A stretch of 64,000 nt of DNA from Marivita sp046591575. Lineage in GTDB: Bacteria; Pseudomonadota; Alphaproteobacteria; Rhodobacterales; Rhodobacteraceae. Positions 61,047-64,000 of this stretch are shown one piece after another. The position numbers and the translations under genes were made by a program. Position 1 is the first letter of the stretch. Each line of letters begins with the position of its first letter. The notes beneath the pieces were generated by a model. The model saw only the letters and a program-made list of their open reading frames with translations. It was not told the origin of the DNA and searched no databases. Location: positions 558,001 to 622,000 of the forward strand of contig NZ_JBIQWA010000001.1 in assembly GCF_046591575.1 (NCBI RefSeq), in the 5' to 3' direction.

Positions 61047-63284
61047 TTAATGGGCTGTTTCTCCGGTCAGCTCTACAGTAAAGAACCAATCTTCATCGGC
61101 GTTTCTGGACAGCATCTCGTCTGGGACAACTTCTGGACCGGACAGGAAAACATTCGATCCGAAGTGATGATGCAAGCGTGACAGCTTTTCCAATCGTGCT
61201 CCAGTCAAATCTGCATAGAAATTCGCGTAATTTTCGGTCGCGCGCAGCGCGTCGATCTTGGCGCGGTGCGCTTTGACGGCGGCATCATGCGCCGCGGCAA
61301 TCTCGGGGTCGGCCATCAGGCGTGCCAGCTCTTTGCGCATCATCGGCAGGCGGGTCTGGATCGACAGCTCTTCTTCGGCGTTGTTGTTCATGCGAAACCA
61401 GTAGGCGAGCCCCTGATCCCGGTCCACGTGGTTCACCCGCCCGCGATCCCGCTTGACCAGAAAGCTCTCGGCAGAGCGCACGGCGTAATGGTTCAACTGC
61501 ACCAGATCATAGCCATAGGTATCGGTCGTCGACCGCCAGCCATTGCGGAACATCTCACGCGGGAGCGGTTGGCCAGATCCGTTGACCCAGTTGATCTGTT
61601 CCCAAAGCTGCGGGTTCAGCCCCTTGGGCCGGTGCACGCCCAGTTTTTTGAACAACCCGATGTTCTGGAACAGCGTCTTGAACCCCCAGGCCTGATGCGG
61701 CTTGCGGGCGAACTCGGGCGCGCAACGCAGGAATTGTTCGGTGATCGGGCGGTCGCTGTATTCATGCACATCCCCGTTGCCGAACAGCCGCCAGGTCATC
61801 GCGATCATGTTGGCGTTGGGCACCGCGTCGAACAAAGCGTCGAGAGTGCCGTCGCCGACCTTGATGTTCACGAACTCGTCCACGTCGATGCACGTCACCC
61901 ATTTGGCGTTCTTGATGACGGGCTCAGTCTCTGACGCCTGCAATGCTGCGTGCTGCGGTTTCAGGCCACTCTCCCGAAACGGATTTTCGCGATGCTGCAC
62001 CAGCCCTTTGCGTTCGAGCATTTGAAGCATCGTGTCGGTGCCGTCGGTGCAGTCATTGGTGTAGACGATAATGTCGTCGAACCCGATGGCGTGATGATAA
62101 GCCAGCCATTCAAGGATGAACGGCCCTTCGTTTTTCATCGTCGTCACAATCGCCCGCCGCCCTTTGCCTTTTGGCACGGGATCAGGCTCTAACTCGGGCA
62201 TTCTGACGGGTTTGTGGCCCCAATAGCTCTCTGCCATCTCCAAAAGAGGCGGATGTTCGATCAACGAGGTTTTCGGCACGATCTTGGAAATCGACGGCGT
62301 CGGGTGCCGCAGTGCCATATGACGGTAAAAGAGCTGCGTGCGCGTGCGGTCCGGCACCGCGTTGCCGATGCGGATCAGCCGCCATATCGCCGCCTCGGGC
62401 GCTTTGGCAGGGGCGATACACCAACGCTGGCGGCCCCCCTTGGCGTCGAACTGCACACAGATATGGTCGGCAAAGCGCGTCGGCTGACCCTTGCGCACAC
62501 GCCACGGATAGCAATGTCGCCCGATCAGCGCGATCACCCCGCCTTCAGCCGCGACAGCACTGTCAAAGACATTGGGCGCGTCCACCGGCATCAGGTCATG
62601 CACATCAAGGTTGGCCACCGCCCGCGCGTCTTTCAGAAACCGCGCGCGCAGGATTTCGTAAAGCGACATCGCGCCAAGCGGGGCATCCCAAGGCGACGGC
62701 GGCGGCACCTCCATCCGGTCCTTGCCCGGAGCTTCGGGCACGTTGAACGGATGCGCCTCGGCGGGGGCATCGGCTTTGCCCAAGGGCAGGTCGCTGCACA
62801 GGATCACGACCTGCATGTCGGGCAGATCCGCAGCTGCAAGTTCGCGCGCAAAGTCCGGGTCCGACCCCGGTTGCGCACGATCCACGATCACAGCGGCTTG
62901 CAGGTTTTGCGTCGTCGCATGATGCCGCAGCCATGTGGCCACTGTGCCCGCGTCTTCCCCATTTCGTATGGCGGCAAGGGTGTTTTGGCCTTCAAACAAT
63001 CCGTGTTCCGCAGCAAACGGAGTGATCTGGGCCTCTGCGCCATCAACACAAAGCGTCACCGACGTGTTTGGGGGGGCTGCATAGGTGGCACAAACAGCGC
63101 CACCGACGCTGATCTGCGAAAGGGCCTCTGCCCCGCGATTGACCACAAGCCGGGAAACATCACTGCCAGCGGCAAAGAACAGCGTGGTGCAAGAGATGCC
63201 GTCGACAACATCGCACACGGCATCGAGCACTGTGACCGCCCCAAGGCGAACCCCTGTCATGCGCCGTTCAATAATCTTGGCCAT
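61047..63284 (-). CDS. Glycosyltransferase family 2-like protein with a degenerate second GT-like domain
   Basis: This 745-residue protein has a C-terminal glycosyltransferase domain of the Glyco_tranf_2_4 type (about residues 380-640): AIVTTMKNEGPFILEWLAYHHAIGFDDIIVYTNDC and the metal-binding CIDVDEFVNI, then the acceptor-side QLNHYAVRS. The first 370 residues look like a diverged copy: WLRHHATTQNLQAAVIV resembles the first block, and NLDVHDLM followed by FDSAVAAEGGVIALIG lines up with the DVDEF block. The metal motif is altered in that copy. An ATG at 63296 is an alternative start. The donor and acceptor are unknown. Confidence 0.75.
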   Translation of the reverse strand: MAKIIERRMTGVRLGAVTVLDAVCDVVDGISCTTLFFAAGSDVSRLVVNRGAEALSQISVGGAVCATYAAPPNTSVTLCVDGAEAQITPFAAEHGLFEGQNTLAAIRNGEDAGTVATWLRHHATTQNLQAAVIVDRAQPGSDPDFARELAAADLPDMQVVILCSDLPLGKADAPAEAHPFNVPEAPGKDRMEVPPPSPWDAPLGAMSLYEILRARFLKDARAVANLDVHDLMPVDAPNVFDSAVAAEGGVIALIGRHCYPWRVRKGQPTRFADHICVQFDAKGGRQRWCIAPAKAPEAAIWRLIRIGNAVPDRTRTQLFYRHMALRHPTPSISKIVPKTSLIEHPPLLEMAESYWGHKPVRMPELEPDPVPKGKGRRAIVTTMKNEGPFILEWLAYHHAIGFDDIIVYTNDCTDGTDTMLQMLERKGLVQHRENPFRESGLKPQHAALQASETEPVIKNAKWVTCIDVDEFVNIKVGDGTLDALFDAVPNANMIAMTWRLFGNGDVHEYSDRPITEQFLRCAPEFARKPHQAWGFKTLFQNIGLFKKLGVHRPKGLNPQLWEQINWVNGSGQPLPREMFRNGWRSTTDTYGYDLVQLNHYAVRSAESFLVKRDRGRVNHVDRDQGLAYWFRMNNNAEEELSIQTRLPMMRKELARLMADPEIAAAHDAAVKAHRAKIDALRATENYANFYADLTGARLEKLSRLHHHFGSNVFLSGPEVVPDEMLSRNADEDWFFTVELTGETAH

Positions 63285-63495
63285 AGCGTCTCGCATGTGT
63301 GTCCAGGTGCAAACCTACGGGATGTTCTGAAACCTTGTCACCCGCTCGCGACCAGGCCGGCGGTGTGAATGGCAATTGAGTCACAACCTGACCGCCGTTC
63401 CCACGCTTTGGCGTAACTTTTCTTTACAGATCCGCAATGTCCTTCCACCATAATGCGACATGAGCCCGACAAGAGGCAGAGCAGAGATCCCGAAT

Positions 63496-63624
63496 ATGGC
63501 CCTTCCAGACACCTTCGCGGTGCGGTTGATCGAGACCGTGAAAGAAAACAATCTGTCAGACTGGATCGCCATATTGGGTCGTCAATGCCGGAAAACACAC
63601 AATGACAAGAGGCGCACAGCATGA
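63496..63624 (+). CDS. Possible 42-residue leader protein overlapping the methyltransferase gene
   Basis: A short frame starts MALPDTFAVRLIETVKEN and ends in the basic CRKTHNDKRRTA. Its TGA overlaps the ATG of the following methyltransferase gene (ATGA), and GAGAT lies upstream. No homologue is recognised. It could be a real small gene, a coupling leader or chance. Confidence 0.35.
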   Translation: MALPDTFAVRLIETVKENNLSDWIAILGRQCRKTHNDKRRTA

Positions 63625-64000
63625 AACGTATCGCAGAAGATGGGTGTCACCTTGCGACGGGCCTTCAGTATTTGTCATTTTTCGAGAGGCTTCATCAGAC
63701 GGTAAAGCCAGACTGGTATCTTGAGATTGGCACCCAGACCGGCGCAAGCCTGGCACTGAGTTCCGCAAAGTCGATCTCGGTCGATCCCGTCTACCGCTTG
63801 CGGCAAGAGGTCGTGGGGCAAAAGCCCGCGTTATATGCGTTTCAGGAAACAAGTGATGCGTTCTTCGAGGCTGACAGGCTCAAAACGCTGGGCGCACGTG
63901 TCGATATGGCGTTTCTGGACGGCATGCACCTGTTTGAATATCTGTTGCGCGACTTTATCGGGACAGAAAAACACGCCTCCCAAGATGGTGTAATCCTGCT
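63621..64000 (+). CDS. Class I SAM-dependent methyltransferase (3' end outside window)
   Basis: The first 126 residues are present. They show the SAM-binding motif I (WYLEIGTQTGASLALS), the acidic residue after strand 2 (SVDPV) and FLDGMHLFEYLLRDF, the pattern of Methyltransf_24-type enzymes often found with surface-glycan genes. The ATG overlaps the stop of a 42-codon frame. The gene continues beyond the right edge. Confidence 0.78.
   Translation, partial: MKRIAEDGCHLATGLQYLSFFERLHQTVKPDWYLEIGTQTGASLALSSAKSISVDPVYRLRQEVVGQKPALYAFQETSDAFFEADRLKTLGARVDMAFLDGMHLFEYLLRDFIGTEKHASQDGVIL

Noticed and set aside
1..64000. tRNA/rRNA genes, CRISPR arrays, insertion sequences, integrases and phage genes
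   Set aside because: None was recognised anywhere in the window. Spaces between genes are short and contain only the sites listed.

Overview
The window is a GC-rich, tightly packed bacterial segment. It most resembles a marine alphaproteobacterium of the Roseobacter group (Rhodobacteraceae). The evidence is the gene families present (two TRAP systems, Xsc with a SoeABC-type sulfite dehydrogenase, a PhnW/PhnA/PhnY aminoethylphosphonate route, monomeric isocitrate dehydrogenase, a DUF1523 protein) and the frequent ATGA/TGATG start-stop overlaps. The placement is inference from gene content. No rRNA, tRNA, CRISPR array, insertion sequence or phage gene was seen.

Layout. (1) 1-1739: the end of a Bug/TctC-type solute receptor gene, divergent from a LacI-family regulator, with a palindromic operator between them. 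(2) 1874-10039: a GntR-family regulator and a complete four-carbon acid-sugar operon: DenD, TRAP receptor and membrane subunits, LtnD, OtnK, OtnC, OtnI. D-erythronate and L-threonate would both be turned into dihydroxyacetone phosphate. (3) 10093-18224: succinate-semialdehyde dehydrogenase, an arylformamidase-like hydrolase, an amidinotransferase, small membrane or periplasmic proteins, two NTF2/SnoaL-like proteins and a second LacI regulator. (4) 18221-27851: sulfonate dissimilation. Xsc splits sulfoacetaldehyde into acetyl phosphate and sulfite, AckA and Pta handle acetyl phosphate, and SoeABC would oxidise sulfite. A 49-residue membrane protein and an NTF2-like gene are embedded in the soe operon. 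(5) 28160-31797: an O-antigen-ligase-like membrane protein and an acyltransferase-3/SGNH-like protein that appears to have lost its catalytic residues.

(6) 31820-47371: a peptide-type ABC importer, a phosphonate monoester hydrolase, a LysR regulator, PhnW-PhnA-PhnY, a DMT permease and a Na/Pi-PhoU protein. Read together this looks like uptake of an esterified phosphonate, release of 2-aminoethylphosphonate, its oxidation to acetate plus phosphate, and phosphate export. (7) 47363-56096: an RpiR regulator divergent from an operon of N-formylglutamate-amidohydrolase-like protein, TRAP transporter, glutamine-synthetase-like ligase, aldehyde dehydrogenase and iron alcohol dehydrogenase. The set of activities fits a gamma-glutamylated amino-alcohol pathway, for example ethanolamine to glycine; that substrate is a hypothesis. 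(8) 56330-64000: UDP-glucuronate epimerase-like protein, a metallophosphatase, NADP isocitrate dehydrogenase, an ASCH protein, a two-domain glycosyltransferase and the start of a methyltransferase.

The most interesting parts are the phosphonate-ester locus, the putative gamma-glutamyl pathway with an apparently leaderless promoter, the extra genes in the soe operon, and two apparent pseudo-enzyme domains (acyltransferase/SGNH and the N-terminal half of the glycosyltransferase).
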